Below are positions 53,263-62,365 of a stretch of 64,000 bases of DNA, one piece after another. The DNA comes from Dictyobacter vulcani. GTDB taxonomy: Bacteria > Chloroflexota > Ktedonobacteria > Ktedonobacterales > Ktedonobacteraceae. A model generated the notes under the pieces. That model was given only the letters and a program-made list of their open reading frames with translations, had not been told where the DNA came from and did no database searches. Within the stretch, counting starts at the first letter, position 1. The number at the start of each line of letters is the position of its first letter. Both the position numbers and the translations under genes were made by a program. Location: assembly GCF_008974265.1 (NCBI RefSeq), contig NZ_BKZW01000003.1, forward strand, positions 496,001-560,000. Direction: 5' to 3'.

Positions 53263-55482
53263 ATGATAAAGGTGAAGCTTTGGCCATTGGTCGTAATCTG
53301 TCTGTTCCTGCTCCTGTTACCCATCGGTGTTCTCTATTGGCCTTCCGTGGCTCATGGAGCGAGCAACATCAACACCGCGGCTACAATCTCCACACCTATT
53401 AATGTAAATGTCACGGCTACCAGTGCACAATCTATTACACTTACCTGGTCCTCTTCCAGTGATAATTCAGGCACAGGTGATGTTCCCGCTTACTATATCT
53501 ATAACGGTTCCCAGATTATGGCTACCTCGATGGGAACCTCAGTGACCGTCAGTTCACTCGTACCCGCGACCAGTTATACTTTTACTGTACAGGCATACGA
53601 TAAAGATGGGAACACCTCAAGTCAGAGTCCAGCGCTCACCGCCACCACCAAAGCCATTGGTACCAGCGCCTATCAAAAAAGCGCCTATTTTGATCAATGG
53701 GGGATCTATGGTAATGGCTATTATCCCTCCAACGTTGATACTTCAGGGGCTGCCGCTAAGCTCACAACGATTATCTATGACTTCGAGAACATCGATCCGA
53801 CCAACCTGACCTGTTTTGAAACCATCAAGGCCTCGGACGCCAGCAATGAAAGCGATCCCAATGCAGGTGATGGTGCGGGTGATGCATTTGCCGATTACCA
53901 GAAGAGCTATAGCTCAAATAGTGTAGACGGCACCTCCGATTCCTATAGCCAACCAATCAAAGGCAATTTCAACCAGTTCCGGCAGCTGAAAGTAAAGTAT
54001 CCAAATCTCAAGATCCTGCTTTCGCTTGGAGGTTGGACCTTTTCAAAATACTTCTCCGATGTAGCTGCATCTTCAGCCTCACGGCAAAAATTTGTGAGCT
54101 CCTGTATTACGATGTTTCTTAAAGGTAATCTACCCACGGGAATCAGCGGAGACGCAGCGGGAGGTACAGCTTCAGCGGCAGGCATCTTTGATGGTTTCGA
54201 TATCGACTGGGAATATCCAGCCACCGCGGGACATACTGGCAATCATTATGGCTCGCAGGACACTGCAAACTACACGTTGTTACTGCAAGAGTTTCGCAAC
54301 GAGCTGGACAGTTACGGCACCAGTATCGGCAAGCACTTTCAGTTAACAGCAGCCGTTCCCTCGGGCCAGGACAAGATGGCGCATATGCAAACGGATCAGA
54401 TTGGTAAATACCTGGATTATGCTAATGTGATGAGCTATGATATGCATGGAGCCTGGGATAGTACTGGTCCCACGAACTTGCAGGATACTCTCTTCAGCTC
54501 GCCCAATGATCCCTCGCAACCTATCGCACCTGGTAAAGAAAAATATACCGTCGACACGTCCATTCAAGACTGGACAACTGGTTCAGCGGACTACGGTATT
54601 GCTGGTGGCTTTCCCGCCAACAAGCTGGTGATGGGCTTCCCTATGTATTATCGTGGCTGGACAGGTGTTGCAGCGGGAAGTAATCATGGTCTGTATCAAA
54701 GCGCGAGCGGACCCTCTCCCGCCTATTCCTATAGCCAAACTGCAGGTACCGCTGACTATAAAGAGCTTGCGGCCGCAGGTTTAACCAGTAATGCCAATGC
54801 TAACTTCTTTGATCCCACCACCCAGGCCGCCTGGATTTATGACGGCACAAACTTCTACACTGGAGATACTCCACAATCGATCACAGCCAAAACAGCGTAT
54901 CTCAAGAGCCATGGTATGGCAGGTGCCATGATGTTCTCGCTGGATCAAAATGATCCTGCCGACACTTTACTTAACGCCATCGTCAGCGGCCTTCCCGATG
55001 GATCTCCGACCCCAACGCCAACGCCCAATCCAACACCGACACCGACGCCCAATCCAACACCGACGCCAACGCCCAACCCGACACCAACGCCCAACCCGAC
55101 TGGCAATCTGGTCACGAACCCTGGTTTTGAGAGCGGGACATTAAGTGGCTGGACTTGTGATGCGGGTGATGTCGTGGTCAATAGTCATGTGCATAGCGGT
55201 ACGTATGCACTGCAATTGACGCCTTCTAATTCGACAACTGGACAGTGTACGCAGACCATTAGTGTGCAGGCTAATCACAGCTATACATTGAAAGCGTACG
55301 TCTGGGGAAATTACGCTTTCCTTGGTGTGAATAGTGCCGGTGACACCTGGACGAGTAACAGTAGTTATGGTCAGTTAAGTTATCCATTTACCACGAACGC
55401 CACCACCACCAGTATCACCATCTATGTCCATGGCTGGTATGGACAGGGCAATGTCTATGTCGACGATGTCTCTTTAAGTTAA
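53263..55482 (+). CDS. Secreted GH18 chitinase (FN3-GH18-CBM)
   Basis: GGAG lies 6 nt before the ATG at 53263. After a signal peptide the 739-residue protein has an N-terminal FN3 domain (PINVNVTATSAQSITLTWSS), a GH18 chitinase domain with ILLSLGGWTFS and the active-site FDGFDIDWEYP (DxxDxDxE), AMMFSLDQND, and then a Pro-Thr linker. The C-terminal module (LVTNPGFESGTLSGW ... CTQTISVQANHSYTL ... VDDVSLS) is a carbohydrate-binding domain related to the one at the start of the next gene. It would cut chitin of fungal or insect origin. Likely co-regulated with the following chitinase, 95 bp away. Confidence 0.93.
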   Translation: MIKVKLWPLVVICLFLLLLPIGVLYWPSVAHGASNINTAATISTPINVNVTATSAQSITLTWSSSSDNSGTGDVPAYYIYNGSQIMATSMGTSVTVSSLVPATSYTFTVQAYDKDGNTSSQSPALTATTKAIGTSAYQKSAYFDQWGIYGNGYYPSNVDTSGAAAKLTTIIYDFENIDPTNLTCFETIKASDASNESDPNAGDGAGDAFADYQKSYSSNSVDGTSDSYSQPIKGNFNQFRQLKVKYPNLKILLSLGGWTFSKYFSDVAASSASRQKFVSSCITMFLKGNLPTGISGDAAGGTASAAGIFDGFDIDWEYPATAGHTGNHYGSQDTANYTLLLQEFRNELDSYGTSIGKHFQLTAAVPSGQDKMAHMQTDQIGKYLDYANVMSYDMHGAWDSTGPTNLQDTLFSSPNDPSQPIAPGKEKYTVDTSIQDWTTGSADYGIAGGFPANKLVMGFPMYYRGWTGVAAGSNHGLYQSASGPSPAYSYSQTAGTADYKELAAAGLTSNANANFFDPTTQAAWIYDGTNFYTGDTPQSITAKTAYLKSHGMAGAMMFSLDQNDPADTLLNAIVSGLPDGSPTPTPTPNPTPTPTPNPTPTPTPNPTPTPNPTGNLVTNPGFESGTLSGWTCDAGDVVVNSHVHSGTYALQLTPSNSTTGQCTQTISVQANHSYTLKAYVWGNYAFLGVNSAGDTWTSNSSYGQLSYPFTTNATTTSITIYVHGWYGQGNVYVDDVSLS

Positions 55483-55576
55483 AGCCATGCGGCCGCAGAG
55501 ATGAACTTTGCGGCCGTCCTTTACCAGATCTTGTTGAACCGAGCCATGTCGGACACTGGCTGCAAGGAGAGCGAGA

Positions 55577-57082
55577 ATGTTGCATACGAAACGCCTGCAA
55601 GTGTTCAGTATTTTTGTATTGCTTGGCAGTATGCTGATCCTGTTATTTTGGAATACATCGACTGGCGTACTGGCGGCAGATAATAATCTGTTGAACAATG
55701 CTGGTTTTGAAACTGGCAATCTGAATAGCTGGAGTTGTGATAGTAGTAATACTGTTGTTAGCAGTCCTGTTCATAGTGGAGCCTATGCATTACAGCTCAA
55801 TCCAACCGGTTCTACCACAGGACAATGCACCCAGACAGTTGCTGTACAACCGAATACGGCTTACACGCTAAGTGCATATGTGAATGGATCGTATATGTAT
55901 ATTGGTGCGAACGGTTACGGTAATAATTGGACGAATAGCGGAAGCTATACAAAACTCTCGTATACTTTTACCACTGGGAGTACAACGAGTAGTGTAACGA
56001 TATATATTCACGGATGGTATGCGCAGGCCAGTGGCTATGCTGATGATTTTATCCTGGCTGGTCCAGCCGGTTCGGGTACACCGACGCCAACGGGCACAAC
56101 TGTGCCAACTCCAACGATAATACCAACAGCAACTCCAACTATCATGCCAACGGCTACCCCAACGCCCTGTCTGACATGTGGTAGTCTCCCCAAACATGTT
56201 TTGACTGGCTACTGGCAGGATTTTACCAATAATGCACCTGCCTTGCGCCTGAGTGCGGTCGATGCCCAGTATGATTTGATTGCCGTTGCCTTTGCCAATG
56301 CGGACGCATCTACTCCTGGTGGTGTTACCTTTAGTGTCGATCCAGATCTATCGAACGCTCTGGGGGGATATACCGCAGCGCAATTTACCAGTGACATTGC
56401 GTCACTCCATGCGCAAGGCAAGAAAGTTATCATCTCGGTTGGTGGACAAAATGGCACCATCAGTGTCGGAGATGCGACGGCCGCTACGAACTTTGCGCAT
56501 AGTGTGTATGGGATAATGAAGACGTATGGTTTTGATGGAGTGGATATTGATCTTGAAAATAGCGTCAGTCCTACCTATATGGGCAGTGCTTTGCAGCAAC
56601 TCTCCGCCCTGGCAGGATCTGGCCTGATTATTACCCTGGCTCCGCAGACGATTGATATGCAATCAACCTCAAGTGCGTACTTCCAACTGGCGTTGAATAT
56701 CAAGAGTATCTTAACGATTGTCAATATGCAGTACTATAATTCGGGTTCGATGAATGGTTGTAATGGTAATGTCTACTCCCAGGGCACGGAAGACTTCTTG
56801 ACCGCCCTGGCCTGTATCCAATTGCAGGGAGGACTGCGTCCTGACCAGGTTGGGCTGGGTTTGCCAGCGACGACCTCGGCGGCCGGAGGAGGATATGTCG
56901 CACCATCCGTCATCAATAACGCCCTCGATTGCCTGGCCAATGGTAGCCATTGTGGATCATTCACGCCCGCGGCGCAGTATTCAACCATTCGTGGCGCGAT
57001 GACCTGGTCCATCAACTGGGATGCAGCCAGCAATTACAATTTCGCCCATACCGTCGGTACTCACCTCAAAGCTTTACCATAA
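55577..57082 (+). CDS. Secreted GH18 chitinase with N-terminal CBM
   Basis: AAGGAG precedes the ATG. The 501-residue protein begins with a signal peptide and the carbohydrate-binding module (NLLNNAGFETGNLNSWSCDS ... TQTVAVQPNTAYTLSAYVNG), followed by a Pro-Thr linker and a GH18 domain with VIISVGGQNG, the catalytic FDGVDIDLE, MQYYNSGSMNGC and MTWSINWDA. The layout resembles the smaller bacterial chitinases of the ChiC type. The binding module copies that of the upstream gene in mirrored position (C-terminal there, N-terminal here). Confidence 0.92.
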   Translation: MLHTKRLQVFSIFVLLGSMLILLFWNTSTGVLAADNNLLNNAGFETGNLNSWSCDSSNTVVSSPVHSGAYALQLNPTGSTTGQCTQTVAVQPNTAYTLSAYVNGSYMYIGANGYGNNWTNSGSYTKLSYTFTTGSTTSSVTIYIHGWYAQASGYADDFILAGPAGSGTPTPTGTTVPTPTIIPTATPTIMPTATPTPCLTCGSLPKHVLTGYWQDFTNNAPALRLSAVDAQYDLIAVAFANADASTPGGVTFSVDPDLSNALGGYTAAQFTSDIASLHAQGKKVIISVGGQNGTISVGDATAATNFAHSVYGIMKTYGFDGVDIDLENSVSPTYMGSALQQLSALAGSGLIITLAPQTIDMQSTSSAYFQLALNIKSILTIVNMQYYNSGSMNGCNGNVYSQGTEDFLTALACIQLQGGLRPDQVGLGLPATTSAAGGGYVAPSVINNALDCLANGSHCGSFTPAAQYSTIRGAMTWSINWDAASNYNFAHTVGTHLKALP

Positions 57083-57090
57083 TGCATGGA

Positions 57091-57133
57091 AAGGGAGTGA
57101 GGAGGCAAAAACAGTTTGCCTTCCCACTCCCTT
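57091..57133. terminator. Bidirectional terminator between converging chitinase and GH16 genes
   Basis: A 19-bp stem with two mismatches (57091-57109 with 57115-57133) between the stop codons of two converging genes. Confidence 0.85.
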
Positions 57134-57159
57134 GAGCGAATGTACGTAGCAGTCAGTGC

Positions 57160-58479
57160 TTATGGATGGGTCCATGAGTACCATGGAGTGTCATACTGGA
57201 GCCCTTGTTTCTGATACGTGAACGAGTATTGGAGATTCTGGCCAGTGTACAGGCCACCGATAGGATATTCCCAATGTCCAGTACCGGCGTTGTAGGTCAT
57301 ATAAACATTTTGTTGTCCCTGCCCGGCCGGAATATAGTGAATAATCACGTAGCCAGCAGTCCAATCACATGGCTTGAACCAGGGAGTGGCTGTACTAGCA
57401 CCAGTGCTATCTGCACCCTGGATAAAGCTACCGGATGGACAATTAGATATTGGTGTAGGTGTTGGCGTGGGGGTAGATCCCGGTGTTGATGATGGTACCG
57501 GAGTCGGTGTTGAACCAGAACCGCCGCTGGTGAAGACGCGTACATAATCGATCAACATAGGAACGCCAGAGGCCGTCGCGCCACTGGGATTACCAGGCCA
57601 GCTACCACCCATTGCTACATTGAGGATAACGAAGAAGCCATGATCCACCGCATTGGTCCAGGTCGTTGCATCTACACTATTTGCCGAGACCTGCCAGAAT
57701 TGGTTTCCATCCAGGTACCAGCGAATCTGCTCAGGTGAAGTACTTCGATCTATCTCAACGCGATAGGTGTGGAATGCTGCCTGGCAGGTAGTTGGCGCGC
57801 AGGGCTGATGGCCACCAAGACCATTTGTCTCATTACATGGACCACCTGGCATATAGCCGCAATGGAGCGTGCCATATTCCATATTGGTGCCATTGACATT
57901 TTCCATGCCATCAATCTCACCAGCCATGGGCCAGTTCGTATAGTTGCCCCGGAATGAATCGCCAAGCATCCAGAAGGCTGGCCAATAGCCCTGAGCCTGC
58001 GCCCCGGTCACATTTGGCATCTGGAGCGATGCCTCGAACGCAATCATCCCACCGGCAGGAGCCGCGAAATTTGTGCGTTGGGTCTCGACACGGCCCGACG
58101 TCCAGTTGCCATTGGCATCGCGAATTGGCTTAATCGCCAGATGTCCGGAGCCATCCTGATAAACATTGGCGGTACTATTGGTCTCGGACTCAACCTCACC
58201 CGTACCCCAGTTGCCGGCACCACCGGGATAGCTGGTTCCGAGATCGTAGAGCCAGTTGGAGTTATTGAGACCCGTGCCAGCTGCTCCATTGAACTCGTCG
58301 CTCCAGATCTGTGTCCACGAGGCCGCGCGAGCGTGCGGTACATTATTATTTAAGGAAGCGAAACTCAGGGCCGCTAAAGCCAGCGAGCCAAGGATAGCCA
58401 GGACAGTAATGCGCAAGGGAATATGTGAACTTCGTTGCTGAGAACCGTTTGTCCGGTTCTTCGGTTGAAACATCTGCAT
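57160..58479 (-). CDS. Secreted GH16 beta-1,3-glucanase with C-terminal CBM56
   Basis: The ATG at 58479 has AGGA 7 nt upstream; a GTG further out would add 21 residues. The 439-residue product has a signal peptide (to ARAAS), a GH16 domain (WSDEFNGAAGTGLNNSNW, then the catalytic GEIDGMENVNG with the ExDxxE motif and WYLDGNQFWQV), a Pro-Thr linker, and a C-terminal CBM56 (IQGADSTGASTATPWFKPCD, VYMTYNAGTGHWEYP). CBM56 binds beta-1,3-glucan, so it should attack laminarin or fungal cell-wall glucan. LacI is encoded immediately upstream and may control it. Confidence 0.93.
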   Translation of the reverse strand: MQMFQPKNRTNGSQQRSSHIPLRITVLAILGSLALAALSFASLNNNVPHARAASWTQIWSDEFNGAAGTGLNNSNWLYDLGTSYPGGAGNWGTGEVESETNSTANVYQDGSGHLAIKPIRDANGNWTSGRVETQRTNFAAPAGGMIAFEASLQMPNVTGAQAQGYWPAFWMLGDSFRGNYTNWPMAGEIDGMENVNGTNMEYGTLHCGYMPGGPCNETNGLGGHQPCAPTTCQAAFHTYRVEIDRSTSPEQIRWYLDGNQFWQVSANSVDATTWTNAVDHGFFVILNVAMGGSWPGNPSGATASGVPMLIDYVRVFTSGGSGSTPTPVPSSTPGSTPTPTPTPISNCPSGSFIQGADSTGASTATPWFKPCDWTAGYVIIHYIPAGQGQQNVYMTYNAGTGHWEYPIGGLYTGQNLQYSFTYQKQGLQYDTPWYSWTHP

Positions 58480-58953
58480 TGATTGTTCCTTTGCTTTGTT
58501 ATTCTGTTCAGCATTAAAAAGAAAAAGGCTTCCAGTGTTCACATGTTATGGACTTGTATGCTTGTTCCCTACAGGTTGACCACCCCCTTTCTGAGCCAGT
58601 ACATTGTCAAACTTCGTGTGATGAGTTGTGTGCCCACTACGCGGGTGGGAGGGGGGAGATGTCGGGGGCACAGCCCCCGAGCCCCAGTCAAGGGGCTCGG
58701 CGCTTGATCATGCCTCCGGCATGCTCGCTTGCATCCCCGCCGCCCCAGCACATGATGTCTGACAGACCACTAGTAGCTGTTGAACAAACTACTTGTTTTC
58801 ATATGCCTGATAGATATTTATGCTGGTCCAACTGGCTATGGACAGTGTTTATGACAACACTATGACATGACAACAGTATTTAAACTCTTGTGCAAAAAAT
58901 CAGGCATATTTTTTTATAAATATATGCGCAAATGCGCACAGAAAGGATTACAT
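58480..58953. other. Intergenic region with a cluster of GC-rich hairpins
   Basis: About 470 bp. At 58661-58735 three small hairpins follow each other: CGGGGGC-aca-GCCCCCG, GAGCCCC-agtcaa-GGGGCTC and CATGCC-tcc-GGCATG. No open frame looks real. The hairpins lie upstream of the GH16 gene and just past the LacI stop. Confidence 0.6.
58661..58735. repeat. Three consecutive short GC-rich inverted repeats
   Basis: Stems of 7, 7 and 6 bp in immediate succession, in strong contrast to the AT-rich surroundings. This resembles REP-like elements. Confidence 0.65.
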
Positions 58954-60045
58954 TTACAGCAAGCGAGGATGAAATGCGCCACTGGATGTCCGGGTCACGA
59001 GATGGGTAGGTATCTGGATACGGCTGGAATGATCGTTTTTTGTTGTATCTGGTAAAGAAGAAGAGAAAGCCTGCCATTTCTGTTCAGGTTTATGGACATG
59101 CTCGGGATCAATCATGTTTAAAAGCAATTTAGTAGCCTGATATCCCATTTCCATAAAGGGCTGATGCATGGTGGTTAAAGGCGGGCGCATGTGGGCGGAA
59201 AGCAGATTATCATCGAAGCCAATAATCGAGACAGCCTCTGGAACTTGAATCTTACGCTCTTCAGCAACTTCCAGCACGCCATAAGCCATCTGATCATTGC
59301 CGACAAAAATTGCACTTGGCCATGTTCCACGGTCCTGAGCAAAAAGCATTTCAGCGCAGCGACGGCCACTGGCCGGCTCAAACTCTCCTTGCAAAAGCAG
59401 ATCTGGCTCCAGCGGAATTCCAGCCTCCAGCAGTGCCTGCTGATAGCCTTCCAATCGTTGTAACGCGCAATAATAGTGTCTGGGTCCCATAATATGTGCA
59501 ATGCGCCGATGGCCAAGTTGCAGTAAATAGTTCGTAGCTTCATATGCGCTGGAAAAATTATCGATGCCTACCCAGGGAATATGCGTTGGTTCTTTCTGGT
59601 CATCGATCATGACCAATGGTAGACCCTGCTGGAAGAATGTATCGAGATGGCTTGAGAGTCCACCAGGCAAAATAGCAAGCAAACCAGAAACCATACGCAT
59701 AGCCAGAATACGATCGAGCACATCTGAATGGTTGCGTTCAAGATTCATGCTATAAAGAACGACTTCGTAGGGTGTTGTTTCAATATATTCAGAAACGCCG
59801 TGCATGATTTCAGGAATCGCTGGCCAATTCAAGGGGGGAGCGAGGACGCCGATCAAGCGTGTACGGCCATTAGCCAGTTCGGTTGCGGTGACATTCGGGA
59901 CAAAATTATGTTCCTGCACAATGTCCATCACGCGTTCCCTGAGCACAGGATCAACTGACGCATGCCGATTTAGAACACGCGACACCGTGGCCTTTGAGAC
60001 CTGAGCCATGCGTGCAATATCATTAATAGTCAGTTTTTTCTGCAT
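58954..60045 (-). CDS. LacI family transcriptional regulator
   Basis: The product of 363 residues starts MQKKLTINDIARMAQVSKAT followed by VSRVLNRHASVDPVL, the LacI DNA-binding helix-turn-helix and hinge, followed by a periplasmic-binding-protein-like sensor (RLIGVLAPPLNWPAIPEIMH, VGIDNFSSAYEATNYLLQLG, VSIIGFDDNLLSAHMRPPLT). Such regulators sense sugars or sugar phosphates. AGGA lies about 8 nt before the ATG at 60045; another ATG at 60051 is equally possible. Its GH16 and chitinase neighbours suggest control of the polysaccharide genes. A candidate site overlaps 60151-60160. Confidence 0.93.
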   Translation of the reverse strand: MQKKLTINDIARMAQVSKATVSRVLNRHASVDPVLRERVMDIVQEHNFVPNVTATELANGRTRLIGVLAPPLNWPAIPEIMHGVSEYIETTPYEVVLYSMNLERNHSDVLDRILAMRMVSGLLAILPGGLSSHLDTFFQQGLPLVMIDDQKEPTHIPWVGIDNFSSAYEATNYLLQLGHRRIAHIMGPRHYYCALQRLEGYQQALLEAGIPLEPDLLLQGEFEPASGRRCAEMLFAQDRGTWPSAIFVGNDQMAYGVLEVAEERKIQVPEAVSIIGFDDNLLSAHMRPPLTTMHQPFMEMGYQATKLLLNMIDPEHVHKPEQKWQAFSSSLPDTTKNDHSSRIQIPTHLVTRTSSGAFHPRLL

Positions 60046-60150
60046 AATCATATTCCTGCATCATCGCAATGAAATCGTGACCGAGCTGTACTTACAAAAC
60101 GAACCTGATAAGAACATATTGAATGTGTAGTACATGAGGAATATACCACA

Positions 60151-60160
60151 GAAACCGGTT
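60151..60160. promoter_or_regulatory. Candidate LacI-family operator
   Basis: GAAACCGGTT holds the palindrome AACCGGTT, of the CpG-centred kind recognised by LacI-family proteins. It lies about 105 bp upstream of lacI and may serve as an autoregulatory site. Confidence 0.4.
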
Positions 60161-60231
60161 ACTGTCAATACTAAAGGAGTATTTTGTCAGGATTGTGGAG
60201 CATCGCTAACTATTTTTCATATTGTACAATC

Positions 60232-60273
60232 GCTGAGATCGCCAAGCTATCATAACAGTCCGGCGATCTCAGC
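60232..60273. repeat. Inverted repeat between lacI and the rhodopsin gene
   Basis: GCTGAGATCGCC (60232-60243) and GGCGATCTCAGC (60262-60273) pair perfectly across an 18-nt loop. No T-run, so it may be structural or a binding site rather than a terminator. Confidence 0.65.
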
Positions 60274-60570
60274 ATAGACACAGGCATATGCGAGCAGCGC
60301 AAGCGCGATATATGCTGGCGTTAACTCCACAAGTATGCATGACTGGTTTTAGTCAAGGAATCGAGCAGAGTAAAGAGGCATTGAACGTGTCTCTTTTTTG
60401 AACTTCTAGCGTAGAAGGAAAGTATACACTGTCTTGAAGGAAGTTGCTCGTGAAGGTAGAGCAAAGAAAAAGTGTAGTTTGACTCTCCGAGAGGCAAGGG
60501 TGCTTTTTGTGTGAGTAACCTTTCGTAGACTCGTTTTTCGCCTGTTTGCGCAAAAGGAGAAAGTATTCCT

Positions 60571-61341
60571 ATGATTTCAGGTACAGGCCCGCTTGGTTCA
60601 GGAGTCACACTTGTTTTGTGGATTACCGCCCTCATTATGATTCTTGGCTCCCTCTACTTCACCTATGGTTCAGTGAGTGGTCGAGTAGCAAAACGTCAAT
60701 TTTACGCGATCAGCGCGATCATCACCCTGATTGCAGCCACCGTTTATGCCTTGATGGCTGGTGGTTATGGAACGCTTCTCCAGCAACCAGGAGGACACCT
60801 TGTCTTCTTCGGCCGCTACATTGACTGGACATTCACGACACCACTTCTGCTTTTAGATCTTGCTTTATTAGCCTTAGCGAGAAACTTTCCGAATCGTGCT
60901 GGCGTGATCGGGTCAATACTAGTTGCTGACGTCTACATGATTCTGACCGGTTTTGTCGCCAGCCTGATTCGTACAGAGTTTCGCTGGGTCTTTTTCGCTG
61001 CCAGTTGTGCTGGTTTTCTGGCCGTCCTCTACTTTGTCCTGACAAAACTCATGCCCCAGGCCAGCTTACGAGGTAGATTCATTGATGGTCATTACCGCCG
61101 TCTTACCACTATTCTCGTCGTGCTCTGGATCCTTTATCCTGTTGTCTGGGCATTAGGAAAAGAAGGATTTGGCGTCATTCCGACTCTGGCCGAGACCGTG
61201 TGTTATGCCGTCCTGGATGTCTGTGCTAAAGTTGGCTTTGGTCTGGTTCTCGTGTCCAATCGAGATGCACTCGAAGATGTCGATCGCGAGATTAACCCGG
61301 TGGTTGAGCGTCCAGCCGGACAAATTAATCCGCGCTATTAG
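60571..61341 (+). CDS. Bacteriorhodopsin-like light-driven proton pump
   Basis: The 256-residue protein has seven membrane helices and the retinal-binding residues of microbial rhodopsins. Helix C reads GRYIDWTFTTPLLLLDLALL, giving Arg82, Asp85, Thr89 and Asp96 at exactly the bacteriorhodopsin numbers: the DTD pattern of an outward proton pump with an internal donor. Helix F has WILYPVVWALG. Helix G has VLDVCAKVGFG with Asp216 and the Schiff-base Lys220. The proton-release glutamates of bacteriorhodopsin are also present (GKEGFGVIP and TLAET, residues 198 and 208). Phe142 fills the place of Trp138, so a carotenoid-antenna window is unlikely. AAAGGAG precedes the ATG. No retinal-synthesis gene is nearby, so retinal must come from elsewhere. 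Confidence 0.96.
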   Translation: MISGTGPLGSGVTLVLWITALIMILGSLYFTYGSVSGRVAKRQFYAISAIITLIAATVYALMAGGYGTLLQQPGGHLVFFGRYIDWTFTTPLLLLDLALLALARNFPNRAGVIGSILVADVYMILTGFVASLIRTEFRWVFFAASCAGFLAVLYFVLTKLMPQASLRGRFIDGHYRRLTTILVVLWILYPVVWALGKEGFGVIPTLAETVCYAVLDVCAKVGFGLVLVSNRDALEDVDREINPVVERPAGQINPRY

Positions 61342-61415
61342 CCCTGCTAGTCAGCGCAATGATACCGTCGAGGTTGGATTATCAGAACCCTAACTGATCA
61401 GAGATCAGAATTGAG

Positions 61416-61459
61416 AGGACCATGATGGATTCTGCCGCAGCAGTACAAGCCATGGTCCT
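61416..61459 (+). terminator. Probable terminator of the rhodopsin gene
   Basis: AGGACCATG (61416-61424) pairs with CATGGTCCT (61451-61459), followed by TTTT. It lies 75 bp past the stop and before the methyltransferase start. Confidence 0.55.
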
Positions 61460-61486
61460 TTTACTCACCGTAAAGGACAGATCCTG

Positions 61487-62314
61487 ATGCCACCTTTTTT
61501 TGCCATTCCTCTCAGAAACTGGGACGGCCAGGCACTACAAAAGCACCTGGCAAAAATGCTCCTGCCGCGCACATTTGCGCTTTACGATGGTACAGATTGG
61601 GAGCAAGCCGCGGCAGAACTTCAGACCCTTCATCTAAGTTATCCGAGTTACTATCTGGTTCCCCATCATGGCATGAAGGATGGTTACCTTTCCTATCAGC
61701 AAGCGGCTGGCTGGGAAGCGGTCGAACATCTTTTTCGTATTCCTCGTGTTCGCCCCACGGTTGTACAGCTTGCTCAGGATACAACTCCACAGACCATTGT
61801 GGACCTTGGCTGTGGAACCGCTCTGACCAGTATTGAGATAGCGTGTAGTTTACCACAGGCCAACCTCTATCTGGTTGATTTATCGCCGTACGCGTTAGTT
61901 GCAGCACGGCACCAGGCCCGTCAAGCCAATGTACTTTCTCGCGTAAACTTCCTGCACGCTGCGGCCGAAGATACCAGTTTACCAGCTAATAGCGCTGACC
62001 TGGTCCTGATCTCACTCCTCTTGCATGAACTGCCATATGAACACGCCAGAAATGTGCTGCGTGAAGCTCGACGCCTGCTGCGGGACAACGGCCGGCTCAT
62101 TATCTTTGATCCCATTCAATGCGCCTTCCCCTGGCCAAGGATTGATCGCGCTGTAAATATCTTTCTCATGCATCTCATGCACGAGGTCTACTGGATGGAA
62201 TACGCTACCAATCCCGTCTGGCACACCTGCCAGGCAGCCGGATTCCACCACATTGAGCGCCAACTCCTCTTTGCCCTCCCGTGGATTTATCAAGTAGTGT
62301 ACGCCACCAAATGA
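61487..62314 (+). CDS. Class I SAM-dependent methyltransferase
   Basis: The 275-residue protein has TIVDLGCGTALTSIEIA, the glycine-rich SAM loop (residues 104-120), the acidic strand end YLVDLSPYAL, and LVLISLLLHELPYEHARNVL (motif IV-like) in a methyltransferase type 11/25 domain. An N-terminal about 95-residue region precedes it. The substrate is unknown. It lies 145 bp after the rhodopsin and separated by a hairpin, so a functional link is not shown. Confidence 0.85.
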   Translation: MPPFFAIPLRNWDGQALQKHLAKMLLPRTFALYDGTDWEQAAAELQTLHLSYPSYYLVPHHGMKDGYLSYQQAAGWEAVEHLFRIPRVRPTVVQLAQDTTPQTIVDLGCGTALTSIEIACSLPQANLYLVDLSPYALVAARHQARQANVLSRVNFLHAAAEDTSLPANSADLVLISLLLHELPYEHARNVLREARRLLRDNGRLIIFDPIQCAFPWPRIDRAVNIFLMHLMHEVYWMEYATNPVWHTCQAAGFHHIERQLLFALPWIYQVVYATK

Positions 62315-62365
62315 AACGAGCAGGCCTGGCAGCGGAATCCGCCATTGTACTGAGCAGATAAAGAT

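Larger units (their letters stand above)
60046..60570. other. Divergent intergenic region between lacI and the rhodopsin gene
   Basis: About 520 bp. It holds a LacI-type near-palindrome (60151-60160), a 12-bp inverted repeat at 60232-60273 and otherwise AT-rich sequence. Presumed promoters for both genes. Confidence 0.5.

Noticed and set aside
58548..58865. 105-codon frame across the GC-rich hairpins
   Set aside because: Runs through several inverted repeats, has no ribosome site and no recognisable motif.
60571..61341. Chloride pump or sensory rhodopsin
   Set aside because: Halorhodopsin has Thr and Ala at positions 85 and 96, and sensory types lack the Asp96 donor; here Asp85, Thr89 and Asp96 are all present.
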